In this document: positions 16,223 to 25,081 of the stretch, piece after piece
Layout: each line of letters starts with the position of its first letter
Position numbering within the stretch: position 1 is the stretch's first letter
From: Candidatus Cloacimonetes bacterium HGW-Cloacimonetes-3
Lineage (GTDB): Bacteria; Cloacimonadota; Cloacimonadia; Cloacimonadales; Cloacimonadaceae
DNA length: 64,000 nucleotides
Direction of reading: 5' to 3'
NCBI GenBank assembly: GCA_002840645.1
Contig: PHBO01000011.1
Span: 83,563 to 147,562 of the forward strand
The notes under the pieces: generated by a model
What the model was told of the DNA's origin: nothing
Database searches by the model: none
Seen by the model: only the letters and a program-made list of their open reading frames with translations
Position numbers and translations under genes: made by a program

Positions 16223-19200
16223 TTAGTTCACAATAACAAGTTTCTTTGTTACGTTACAAGAAGGTGTACTTAGCTTGTAGAAATACATACCGCTTCCGCA
16301 AGCATTGCCTTTGCTATCATGACCATTCCATGTGAAGGTCACTGGCAAGGAGGTTTCCCTTACGGGGAAAGTCTTAACGACCTGACCAACAATGTTGTAG
16401 ATCGTAATAGTACCTGTTTCTCCGGCTTTAACTTCATAAGTGATGTTGGTGCCGGTATTGTTTTTGAATGGGTTGGGGTAGGCATTGCTAATGGCAGTGA
16501 TGGAGCTGGGAACAATGTCTTCCGGGGTAGTAACATAAACGGTGTTCGGACCATAGAAAGTAGCGGTTCCGTTCAATTCAACAGCTTCAAGCCAGTAACA
16601 ATAAGTTGTTTCTGGGAAAACAGTTTTATCTATGTGGGTGTATGTGTGGCTTTGGCTGGAGTTGGTTGGTTCAAGTAAACCGCTTACATCAATAGCTGCT
16701 GACACATCACCTGTTAGGCTGCGATATACCCGATAGCCTGAAAGACCAGTTTCTGTCTGGCTAACCCAGGTTAGTTTAACGAAGCTTTGTGCAGTTAGTG
16801 TTGCGGAGAAGCTACTAAGCTCCACAGGTAGGGTTTGGTCTCCTAAAGCAATTGGAACCTCTGGAATTCCTTTTCCCCCAATAGGAATCTCGAATACGAT
16901 TGTTCCCCCAACATTATGGACAATTGTCCAGGAATGAGTGGTGTAACTATACCAAATGCCAACGGGTGCCGTAGTAGTATATGTTATTGTCCAGGGTCCG
17001 GCACCAACCATTTGGAGAGTTGCAGTATAAAAAGGTACTGCCATGGGATTAGGGTAGGGGTCAGGAGTGCCAACAGGAGCAAGAACATTGTTTGCATCAC
17101 CTCCAATTATGGCAATTGAGATATCCGGGGCAACCACTACAACATCGTTTTCAGGGAAGTCATAAGCTGTGAAAGCCCATGTGTTGCCGGTTACGGTCTC
17201 ATTAGAGGTTACAGTATCCAACTTCCAGTAATAAGTGGCGGGAAGCACTGCACCTGCATAGGTGTAATTGCTGGTGGGGCAGAAGATGTTTACGATGTTC
17301 CAGTTACCCGGGCTGGTTCCCAGATAGAAGTTGTATCCGTTTGCACCGGAGACATGATCCCAATCAAAGCTCTTGTTAGCTGTACTGATAGTAGCTCCAC
17401 TGGCAGGGATGGGATTCACGGCTTTACCATCTGTGGTAGTAAAGCTCCAACGCTGAGTGTCGTTTGCCATTCCTTGATTATTACTTCCCACCGCAGACCA
17501 GTAATAGGTGGTATTGAAGCGCAGCAGAGCAGGAGTATAGCTGGCAGAAGTTATCCTGGTTCCGTTTGCAATATTGGGTGCTACTTCCACTGCGAATTTA
17601 TAAAGTGTATTAGCATTATCATCATCCCACTGATTGCCTGAGACACGGTTCTTGGTAATATAATACTGAATATCGGCGAAGTTATTTGGTTCTCCTGTGA
17701 TCCAGTTCTTATATGACCATGGATCACCGTTGGCATACTTGAAGGTATTGGCTATAACTCTATCGGAAGCACCTAACCATAACGCGTCGGTACTATTGAA
17801 GATGGCATCTTCGGTAGCTGAACCAATTGAGGCAAGGTATCCGCCATCCTTCTGCACCTGAGCATTTGCCGCAGCCCAATGCCAGGTGTAGCCATGGTTG
17901 GATTTGTAATAGCGATGCCCGTTATAAATACCCAGGTCGGTATAGTTACCGGCATTGGTAATGGAGTTGCCCGTTCCCAGATAGCTATAATACTCCGTGG
18001 GGCTACCGGAAGGGGTGACCCAGGAAAGGCTTGTATTTATCGGGACATTGATGGCTGTATTTGCCGGAGAAATGGTTGCAGCAGCGATTGTGCCAGGAAC
18101 AGAACCACCGTCATTATTGGTCATAAAAGACCATTGGGTACTTGCAAAAGGACGACCGTATTCATTGTAAGGAACTGCAGTCCAACGGTAGAGCGTATTG
18201 GCTGGCAGTTTTGTGTCCTTGAAAGAAAAGGATGTACCATTTACCACTACACCATCCAGGATGTCTGCAGGATACTCATACAAAGATCTGTAAGTGTTGG
18301 TACCCGGAGCGTCATACCACTTCCCGCTGGTTCCCTGGATCACAAAGTTTTCACTGGTCTGACCATTGGGTTCTGGCGGTGTGTAGTTTAGATCCCAGTT
18401 TGTAAAGGCATTGGTTTCACCCACATTCCAGATGAACCAGCCTTCGCCACTTAAAACATCCCCGGAAACATCGTTTAGACCAATCCAATAGTTATAGTCA
18501 GTTGGCAAGATAGCCTGTTCAGCGGCATCATTGATAGCCACCAGATATCCGCCATTGGCTTCTACTGCTGCTTTGGAATCAGCATAGTTTAGGGCTGTAG
18601 TGGTTTTCTGATATACATGACCGTTGTAAATAGCATATTGCGTACCAAGTCTATCACCTCTGGATCTATACACATAAAGCTTGTAATAGGTAGCATTGGC
18701 TACAGGTGCCCAACTAAGGGTAGGATTAAGCGGTGCGGTTGCTACTGCACTATCCGGAGAACCCCAGGCAGGGAAACTTGAAGGTGCAATTCCATCTGCA
18801 CCGGTAGTGAAGCTCCAGTTGGCAGTAGGTCCATATCCGTTTGAATTTCTGGTATAGATACTCCAATTGTATTGAGTATTGGGTTCCAGTTTGCAATTCA
18901 GATCATAGTAGTTATTGCCGGTTGTTTGAGTGTGCGAAACCCAGCTATCCACCTCAATCCAGTAGCGGTGAGCGTAACCATTACAGTCATTCCAAGTTCC
19001 GTTATCAAACATTTCTACATAGTTTTCACCCGTACCTCCATTGGGTTCGCCGGAAGCCCAGTTAGTATAACTAAAAGCTCTTCCATCTTCCCACCTATAT
19101 GAACTTTCCGTAACCCAATCTGAAAGACCGATTAGGGTGCTCACACCATCGTCATTTGATGCCATATTGTTGTTAATAACAGAGTTATGAGCACTTCCGA

Positions 19201-19540
19201 TGCGCCACTTGTTGTTATTACAAATGGTCTTAGCATTCTGCCAGGTTTCAGCGCTGCTGGAAAGATAATAATGAGTGCCCACCCAAGTGAATTTGTAGGT
19301 ATAGCCAGGAATTGTTTTTGGCGATGCCCACATGTAAAGTGAGTATTGATAAGGTTGGTTGGGTGCAGCACTCGTCTGCGACCATTGCAACCGTAAATCC
19401 TGCAACTGAACTCCGGTTGCCCCATTGGCAGGATATGGGCTTTCTGGTGCATTTGCAAGATCTGCAAACAACTGTGAATAAAAACCGATACTTAAGATCA
19501 GCATCACACTAAGTTGAAACAGAATTCGATTTGGTTTCAT
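16223..19540 (-). CDS. Secreted protein with three C-type lectin domains and a type IX-like sorting domain
   Basis: The ATG at 19540 follows AAAGGAG and gives a signal peptide; 1105 residues. Three C-type-lectin-like domains lie at about 85-197, 303-424 and 537-652. Each has the W-G/A core and an EPN tripeptide (GEPNGG, PEPNGQ, GEPNNF) with WND-like partners (WND, WYD, WDD), the residues that bind calcium and mannose-type sugars in true lectins. Fibronectin-III/Ig-like spacers follow. The last 85 residues (AYPNPF, TITIYNIVGQVVKTF, then a Lys-rich end) form a Por/FlgD-type sorting tail. It is probably a surface protein that binds glycans. Confidence 0.85.
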   Translation of the reverse strand: MKPNRILFQLSVMLILSIGFYSQLFADLANAPESPYPANGATGVQLQDLRLQWSQTSAAPNQPYQYSLYMWASPKTIPGYTYKFTWVGTHYYLSSSAETWQNAKTICNNNKWRIGSAHNSVINNNMASNDDGVSTLIGLSDWVTESSYRWEDGRAFSYTNWASGEPNGGTGENYVEMFDNGTWNDCNGYAHRYWIEVDSWVSHTQTTGNNYYDLNCKLEPNTQYNWSIYTRNSNGYGPTANWSFTTGADGIAPSSFPAWGSPDSAVATAPLNPTLSWAPVANATYYKLYVYRSRGDRLGTQYAIYNGHVYQKTTTALNYADSKAAVEANGGYLVAINDAAEQAILPTDYNYWIGLNDVSGDVLSGEGWFIWNVGETNAFTNWDLNYTPPEPNGQTSENFVIQGTSGKWYDAPGTNTYRSLYEYPADILDGVVVNGTSFSFKDTKLPANTLYRWTAVPYNEYGRPFASTQWSFMTNNDGGSVPGTIAAATISPANTAINVPINTSLSWVTPSGSPTEYYSYLGTGNSITNAGNYTDLGIYNGHRYYKSNHGYTWHWAAANAQVQKDGGYLASIGSATEDAIFNSTDALWLGASDRVIANTFKYANGDPWSYKNWITGEPNNFADIQYYITKNRVSGNQWDDDNANTLYKFAVEVAPNIANGTRITSASYTPALLRFNTTYYWSAVGSNNQGMANDTQRWSFTTTDGKAVNPIPASGATISTANKSFDWDHVSGANGYNFYLGTSPGNWNIVNIFCPTSNYTYAGAVLPATYYWKLDTVTSNETVTGNTWAFTAYDFPENDVVVVAPDISIAIIGGDANNVLAPVGTPDPYPNPMAVPFYTATLQMVGAGPWTITYTTTAPVGIWYSYTTHSWTIVHNVGGTIVFEIPIGGKGIPEVPIALGDQTLPVELSSFSATLTAQSFVKLTWVSQTETGLSGYRVYRSLTGDVSAAIDVSGLLEPTNSSQSHTYTHIDKTVFPETTYCYWLEAVELNGTATFYGPNTVYVTTPEDIVPSSITAISNAYPNPFKNNTGTNITYEVKAGETGTITIYNIVGQVVKTFPVRETSLPVTFTWNGHDSKGNACGSGMYFYKLSTPSCNVTKKLVIVN

Positions 19541-19654
19541 TGTTTTCTCCTTTGTTAGTACTTTCAATGTAGTTTTAGTCAACCCGCCTAAGCAGATTAT
19601 CATCCCATATTTTTGCAACTCTATGGTTGTTTTTCCACACAGATGACGTTGGTT

Positions 19655-19873
19655 TCAGCAGAGGTAACGGGCTATCATCTTCTGATGTAAAGTTCTTATC
19701 TTTTTCAAAACATTGTCGTAATCATCCTTCACATAATCCATCACCTTGTTTTGCATACTGCCATCGGGGAAGGTTATCACAAAACCAAGCATACCTTTCC
19801 CGTTTCCAGTATCCGGTTTGGTGTCGATTACTTTGCTTATTTTCACCTGAGACTTGGCATTAGTATTTTTCAT
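19655..19873 (-). CDS. Small hypothetical protein
   Basis: This 72-residue reading has a balanced composition (VKISKVIDT, MLGFVITFPDGSMQNKVMDY, then a helical LHQKMIARYL end). No family is recognised and no strong ribosome binding site precedes the ATG at 19873. It fills an otherwise empty gap between two minus-strand genes. It could be real or chance. Confidence 0.4.
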   Translation of the reverse strand: MKNTNAKSQVKISKVIDTKPDTGNGKGMLGFVITFPDGSMQNKVMDYVKDDYDNVLKKIRTLHQKMIARYLC

Positions 19874-19959
19874 GCCCTGTATAACGCAAGGATTGTGCCA
19901 ATAGAAAATAGCCTATTGTTTCTAAGCATATCTGATTGATAATAATGAGGTTATAAAAG

Positions 19960-19982
19960 TATGCCCGCAACTTGCGGGCATA
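19960..19982 (-). terminator. Intrinsic terminator of the sigma-54 regulator gene
   Basis: A 10-bp perfect stem (TATGCCCGCA with TGCGGGCATA) around a 3-base loop. Read on the minus strand it is followed by CTTTTATAA. It lies 70 bp past the stop at 20052. Confidence 0.65.
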
Positions 19983-20051
19983 AAAGAGAGGGCTTTTTGG
20001 GGTGGAATCCCACTATTGGAATTCCAGAAATGGAATTAACTTTGCGTCATA

Positions 20052-22301
20052 TTACTTGCGAATTCCCAAGGTCTTTATCTTTCTGCTTAGGGTGCTTTCG
20101 GGCATGTTAAGCATTTGTGCAGTGTCCTTTTGTTTCCATCCGCATTTTTCCAGGGCGGAAGCAATCATCTGAAACTCCGCCTGTTTCAGGTTACCCTGCA
20201 TGTTTGTCCCCGGGAAGCCCGCTCTTTCGGTATCGCTAAGGAATCCATCCAACTGTTCAGCATTCCAAACAGGCTTTGGCTTTAGGATAAATATACGTTC
20301 TACGATGTTCATCAGTTCACGTATATTCCCCGGGAAGCTGTAGCTTTCCAACTTTCTCCAAAATTCTTCTGTAATCTGGGGCAAAGGTACCCGGAAAGTA
20401 TCGGAAAAGTGTTTCACGAAGTGCATGGTAAGCAATTGCAGGTCTGATAACCTGTCCCGTAGCGGAGGAAGATGTATTTCCACTTTATTCAATCTGTGGT
20501 ACAAATCCAGACGGAACTTGCTCTTATGAATAAGTGCTTTAATATCGCAGTTAGTAGTACTTACTATCCTGCAACTAACCGCTATTTCTTTATCGCTACC
20601 CACAGGTTGGATGCTATGTGTTTCTATCGCCCGCAGCAGCTTAACTTGGGCATCAATAGGCATATCGGCAATCTCATCCAGCAACAAAGTTCCTTTATCT
20701 GCCATTAGGAACTTCCCCTTTCTATCCTCGGAAGCACCGGTGTAAGAGCCTTTTTTATGCCCAAATAACTCGCTTTCAATCAAATTGGGGGATATAGCAG
20801 AAGCATTAACCGCCACCAAAGGCTTTCCGGTGTTGCTTTCATTGTGGATTATTCTGGCGATAACTTCCTTTCCTGTTCCCGATTCACCGGTTATAAGCAC
20901 ATTTGCGTAAGGGTATTTTGCCGCCATAAAGGCATCTTTTACTGCTTTCTTTATGGATGGATGTTCGCCGATAAGTTCAGCATTCAAGCATAGCTTATTA
21001 AGTTCCTTAGATTCTGAATACTGCCTTTTAAGCTGCATGTATTCGCTGCGTAGTTTCTCTATCCTGGCATTATATTTCGCCGATTGTTTGAAGAAGTTCT
21101 CGTTAAAATACTGTCTGCTTGCATTATCCAACATTTCCAGTGCATCAAATGCTTCCTGATAACATTCTCTTGCTTCATACATCCTTGCCTTGCAACGGTA
21201 TGCAATGGTTAGATACAAGAGGCTTTTTTCACTGCCAAAGTAATCTATCGCCTCCGACAAAAGTTGTTCTGCTTCAGGGTTGCTTTCTGTCTCTATTAGT
21301 ATATTGGCAAGGTTAACTTTAAGGATGTTTTCCCTTAGTCTGTTTTTGGTTTTCAAGCTGTTTGCCAGTGAATCCCTCATTAATGCTATGGATTCGTCTA
21401 ACCTCTCCAATCTGCTAAGTGCCCATGCCATATTATCCAGAGACTTATATGCATTCACAGAATTTGCCAATCCACAGTCTTTCAATAGCTGATAGCACTC
21501 TTGGTATTTTGCTATAGACTGCGGCAATCTCCCGCTGTTAACATAATTTATCCCCAAATTTAGTAGCAATGAAGCCAATTGCGGTCTATAGCCTTTCAAT
21601 TCAGCGATGCCAATCCCCAGTCCTAAGAATTCTTCAGATTCGGGATATTCTTTCAACATCATCAGAATAATTCCCAGATAGAAGGTTATATGCGTGTAAA
21701 GGTAGGGATTTTGTTCCTTGTCCACCATATCCAGCAACAACTGCAATTCACGATTGGCTCTATCCGGCAGATTGTTGGCAATATACAGTGGGCAGTATGC
21801 CAGATATACTTCCAGCTTCAGATCCAGGATATCGGCATCGTTGGCAGCCTGCATCGCTTCCTGAAGTAAATCTTCTTTATCTTCCAGACTCATATCATTA
21901 TCAGCTTTCTGAACCTGCAGCAGGTTCCATTCGCACTGAAGTGCCTTGCTACCGCTCTGTGCTACATACTTACCGGCAGCTTGGTAGTATTCGCCTGTTC
22001 CTTGCAAATTATCCCCATCCACATATGCGGCGATATTGTAAAAGATCAAATTATACTTAGCAAGGGTGAAGGCGTCTCTGGTATTGGTTATTTCACGGCG
22101 CAGTTCTTTCAGAATTACCATTGCTTCGTCCACGTTGCCGGAAATAGCCAAAGCACGGGATAAAAACATCCTGCGGAGATAGAGGGGATAGGATTTGTAT
22201 TTGGAGGAGGAGCTTTTCACATCAGCGATGAACTTAAGCGGTTCATTAACGGCTGCGTGTTGAAGCTGATAAACCTGTTGCTCTGTATGCTGCGTATCCA
22301 T
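20052..22301 (-). CDS. Sigma-54-dependent activator with N-terminal TPR-like sensor region
   Basis: The ATG at 22301 after AGGA gives 749 residues; a TTG 18 bases earlier is less likely. Residues 1-430 are helical repeats like those of TPR signalling proteins and replace the usual receiver or GAF domain. The AAA+ domain has Walker A GESGTGKE (about residue 470), the sigma-54 contact loop GSYTGA (usually GAFTGA), Walker B GTLLLDEIAD and sensor motif FRLDLYHRLN. A Fis-type helix-turn-helix closes the protein (KQKDTAQMLNMPESTLSRKI). It should activate sigma-54 promoters in response to a bound partner. No cognate kinase is adjacent. Confidence 0.92.
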   Translation of the reverse strand: MDTQHTEQQVYQLQHAAVNEPLKFIADVKSSSSKYKSYPLYLRRMFLSRALAISGNVDEAMVILKELRREITNTRDAFTLAKYNLIFYNIAAYVDGDNLQGTGEYYQAAGKYVAQSGSKALQCEWNLLQVQKADNDMSLEDKEDLLQEAMQAANDADILDLKLEVYLAYCPLYIANNLPDRANRELQLLLDMVDKEQNPYLYTHITFYLGIILMMLKEYPESEEFLGLGIGIAELKGYRPQLASLLLNLGINYVNSGRLPQSIAKYQECYQLLKDCGLANSVNAYKSLDNMAWALSRLERLDESIALMRDSLANSLKTKNRLRENILKVNLANILIETESNPEAEQLLSEAIDYFGSEKSLLYLTIAYRCKARMYEARECYQEAFDALEMLDNASRQYFNENFFKQSAKYNARIEKLRSEYMQLKRQYSESKELNKLCLNAELIGEHPSIKKAVKDAFMAAKYPYANVLITGESGTGKEVIARIIHNESNTGKPLVAVNASAISPNLIESELFGHKKGSYTGASEDRKGKFLMADKGTLLLDEIADMPIDAQVKLLRAIETHSIQPVGSDKEIAVSCRIVSTTNCDIKALIHKSKFRLDLYHRLNKVEIHLPPLRDRLSDLQLLTMHFVKHFSDTFRVPLPQITEEFWRKLESYSFPGNIRELMNIVERIFILKPKPVWNAEQLDGFLSDTERAGFPGTNMQGNLKQAEFQMIASALEKCGWKQKDTAQMLNMPESTLSRKIKTLGIRK

Positions 22302-22471
22302 AATACGTCCTATTAACAATTACTTAACTTGTTTTGACGATTTTGTATAAGTCATTATCTATAAATCAACAAGTGGACAGGTTAGCCACAGCCTATTGGG
22401 AGTCAAGCTATTTCTTAGGCTGCAAGCCGATTCAGACGTCAATTGTGATTGTTGTTCACTACTGCTGCTAT

Positions 22472-22560
22472 GTTACTATAAGTGAGGGTGCTGCGCACAG
22501 GTGAGTAGCTCACTTGCCACAGCTCTCACTTGCGGTGCTCTCACGTACGAAGTATCTCAC
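22472..22560. repeat. GTGAG-type short repeats, locus 2
   Basis: A direct copy of the 16090 element (GTGAGGGTGCTGCGCACAGG at 22482) is followed by several inverted CTCAC units (CAGCTCTCACTT, GTGCTCTCACGT, GTATCTCACTT). It lies between the end of copA and the start of the sigma-54 regulator gene. Confidence 0.6.
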
Positions 22561-22573
22561 TTACCCCAGCTCT

Positions 22574-24739
22574 TTAAATCTTCACTTTCTTCAGCAGATT
22601 TGCATTCGTTACCACGGTTATAGAGCTGCTCGCCATGGCTATTTCTGCCATCACTGGGTGCAGCATGCCAAGAGCTGCCAGGGGAATGGCAATCAGGTTG
22701 TAAAAGAATGCCCAGAACAGGTTTTGCCGTATCTTACGGAATGTTTCTATGGATAAGTTTATTGCCGTGGGTATCAGCTTCAGATCACTCCGCAGCAGTG
22801 TGATATCGGCAGCTTCAATGGCTATATCCGTCCCCAGTCCCATGGCAAAGCCAATATCTGCTTGCTTGAGGGCGGGAGCATCGTTGATGCCGTCGCCTAC
22901 CATCGCCACAACCATGCCTTGCGTCTGTAGTTCCTTTATCTTGTTTGCCTTATCGGCAGGCATAACCCTTGCCATCACATTCTGAATGCCGCACAGTTTG
23001 GCTATTGCGTTCGCCGTGCCTTCGTTATCTCCGCTCATCAAATAGGTTTTAATCCCCCGTGCTTTCAGGTCGCTAAGCACTTCTGCCGCATCATCTTTGA
23101 TCGTATCCGCCACATAAAACACGGCTATCTGTTTCCCCTCACCTGCCAGCATCACGGGTGTGGCATGCATAAGGGCTGCATCGGTAAGCAGCTCTATTTC
23201 AAAGCCTTGCTCCAGCAAATAGGCAGCACTGCCAAGGCTATATTCTTTCCCGCCGATAGTTCCCGATATCCCCTTGCCCGCCACAGAGCTAAAGTGTTCC
23301 CGTGCAGGTATATCAAGCTCTTGTGCCGCCGCATGGTTTACAATCGCCCTGGCAATAGGATGCTCCGAGGCGGATTCCAGGGCAGCGGCGATGCGCAGGT
23401 TTTCCTGCTCGCTTCCCATCAGGCTGTTTATCTTCAGCACTACCGGCTTTCCGTGGGTAAGCGTTCCGGTTTTATCGAACACGATGGCGTTCACATCCCG
23501 CATACGTTGCAAAGCCTCACCATTGCGGATCAGGATACCTTTATTAGCCCCAATCCCGCTGCCCACCATCAGGGCAGTAGGAGTAGCCAAACCCAGCGCA
23601 CAGGGACAAGCGATCACCAGCGTGGCTATCGCAGCCATCAAAGCCTTTGCCAGCGAAGAACCGGCAATCGGTAAAAACATCCAGCCACTAAACACCGCCA
23701 CTGCCAACACCAAGATAATCGGGACAAATACAGCGGTTATCTTATCCGCCAGCAGCTGAATCGGTACTTTGGAATGCTGTGCTTCGCTAACCATGCGGAT
23801 CACTTGTGCCAGGAAGGTATCTGAGCCCACTTGCGTGGCTTCCACCTCCAGATAGCCGTCTAAGTTCATAGTAGCTCCCAACACGGTATCGCCCACTTTG
23901 TGTGTAACCGGCATGGATTCTCCTGTCGCCATGGATTCATCCACGCTGGATGCGCCTGTTACTATCACGCCGTCTGTGGGAATCTTGGCACCAGGCTTCA
24001 CAATGAACACATCGCCAATACTCAGCTTACGGATAGGGATTTCGGTCTCAATTCCCTCAATGCGCACCAGTGCCGTCTTGGCACCCAGATTCAGCAGTTT
24101 ACGTATAGCTTCGGAGGCTTTTCCCCTGGCACTGTGCTCCAGAAAGCGTCCGGTTAGGTGAAAAGCTATAATCATTGCCGCAATGCCGGCAAAGCTATGC
24201 GCCGAGATGCCTTTTATGAATAGCGATAGTGGCGCAACTGCCAGAGATGCGATTGTCCCCATGGCGATCAGTACATCCATATTTGCCCCACCGCTACGCA
24301 CGGATTTCCAGGCGGAAATATAAACGCTGCGGGCGGGATAGAGCATGGCAAGCAGGCTTAAGGAAAACATCACCCAGGCATCAGCTAAAGAACCGAAGAT
24401 ATGCCTGCCGAGTGCCATATGGGGGATCATCAGAATGGTTACCAAAGCGGTTAACACCCATGAAACCGTCATCATTCTACGTGCAATGTGCAGGGCATCA
24501 AGCTGTGCATCATCGCCCAGGATCAAATCCTCCCGCACGCTAAAGCCAAGCTTGCCAATGGTATCTGCGAAATCCTGTAGCTTAAGCTTGCGGTCGTCAT
24601 ACACAAGGGCTGCTTCTTCCAAAGCGAGGTTCACATTCACCGCGATAACCCCCGGCATCCCAGACAAAGCTTTTTCCGTGCGGGCACTGCATGCGGCGCA
24701 GTGCATACCGTCTATTCCAATGCTTAGTTTCTGTTGCAT
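22574..24739 (-). CDS. copA: Copper-translocating P1B-type ATPase
   Basis: This 721-residue protein exports Cu(I) across the inner membrane using ATP. A single N-terminal heavy-metal domain carries GMHCAAC (Cys14, Cys17). About eight membrane spans surround the CPC metal motif (IACPCALG, about residue 378). The phosphorylation site DKTGTLT (about 420), the SEHPIA motif and [10 protein letters not shown] are intact. The final span has the M-x2-SS signature expected of Cu(I) pumps (MASSSI). It stands alone, with no CueR-like regulator or copper chaperone beside it. An AAGGA box precedes the ATG. Confidence 0.93.
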   Translation of the reverse strand: MQQKLSIGIDGMHCAACSARTEKALSGMPGVIAVNVNLALEEAALVYDDRKLKLQDFADTIGKLGFSVREDLILGDDAQLDALHIARRMMTVSWVLTALVTILMIPHMALGRHIFGSLADAWVMFSLSLLAMLYPARSVYISAWKSVRSGGANMDVLIAMGTIASLAVAPLSLFIKGISAHSFAGIAAMIIAFHLTGRFLEHSARGKASEAIRKLLNLGAKTALVRIEGIETEIPIRKLSIGDVFIVKPGAKIPTDGVIVTGASSVDESMATGESMPVTHKVGDTVLGATMNLDGYLEVEATQVGSDTFLAQVIRMVSEAQHSKVPIQLLADKITAVFVPIILVLAVAVFSGWMFLPIAGSSLAKALMAAIATLVIACPCALGLATPTALMVGSGIGANKGILIRNGEALQRMRDVNAIVFDKTGTLTHGKPVVLKINSLMGSEQENLRIAAALESASEHPIARAIVNHAAAQELDIPAREHFSSVAGKGISGTIGGKEYSLGSAAYLLEQGFEIELLTDAALMHATPVMLAGEGKQIAVFYVADTIKDDAAEVLSDLKARGIKTYLMSGDNEGTANAIAKLCGIQNVMARVMPADKANKIKELQTQGMVVAMVGDGINDAPALKQADIGFAMGLGTDIAIEAADITLLRSDLKLIPTAINLSIETFRKIRQNLFWAFFYNLIAIPLAALGMLHPVMAEIAMASSSITVVTNANLLKKVKI

Positions 24740-24886
24740 AATGGACGTCCTTTTCTATATTCTACTTAATAGATATGATATCTTGCTTTCAATCCCTGGC
24801 AAGCTAAATCTACCTTAATTGAAAGGGGCTTCTGCCATAACTATTGTTTGCCTTCCTGATCCTTCCTGTGTTCCCTTGTACGCTGT

Positions 24887-24941
24887 TAATAATTCCCTAA
24901 CAATTCCCTAACGGCGTTAGGGAATTGTTAGGGAATTATTA
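24887..24941. repeat. 55-base perfect palindrome with internal repeat
   Basis: Arms 24887-24913 and 24915-24941 are perfect reverse complements over 27 bases around one central G. Each arm contains the block TTCCCTAAC twice, so the element is both palindromic and internally repeated. Confidence 0.9.
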
Positions 24942-25030
24942 TGGAATCATTAGGGAAACAAGCAGGGACAAAGAAGGGATCACTAAGGACGAAGCAAGGA
25001 TGATGCTTGGGGGAAGAAACCTAAACAAAA

Positions 25031-25059
25031 GGGACTGACAGCATTACACTATCAGTCCC
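25031..25059 (-). terminator. Intrinsic terminator of the M16 protease gene
   Basis: GGGACTGA pairs with TCAGTCCC. On the minus strand the stem is followed by TTTTGTTT. It lies 22 bp past the stop at 25082. Confidence 0.75.
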
Positions 25060-25081
25060 AGATCACGGAATATGTAATTGC

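Larger units (their letters stand above)
24740..25081. other. 342-bp gap between copA and the M16 protease
   Basis: The gap holds the copA promoter region, a 55-base perfect palindrome (24887-24941), loosely related AGGGAA/AAGGA tracts up to about 25015, and the terminator of the protease gene (25031-25059). No gene is visible. Confidence 0.7.

Noticed and set aside
20052..22301. GSYTGA in place of GAFTGA as a sign that the regulator cannot contact sigma-54
   Set aside because: Tyr at the Phe position is tolerated in known activators and the rest of the AAA+ domain is complete.
24770..24830. A CTTGC...GCAAG inverted pair upstream of copA as a copper-regulator operator
   Set aside because: The arms are only 5 bp and do not match CueR, CsoR or CopY operators.
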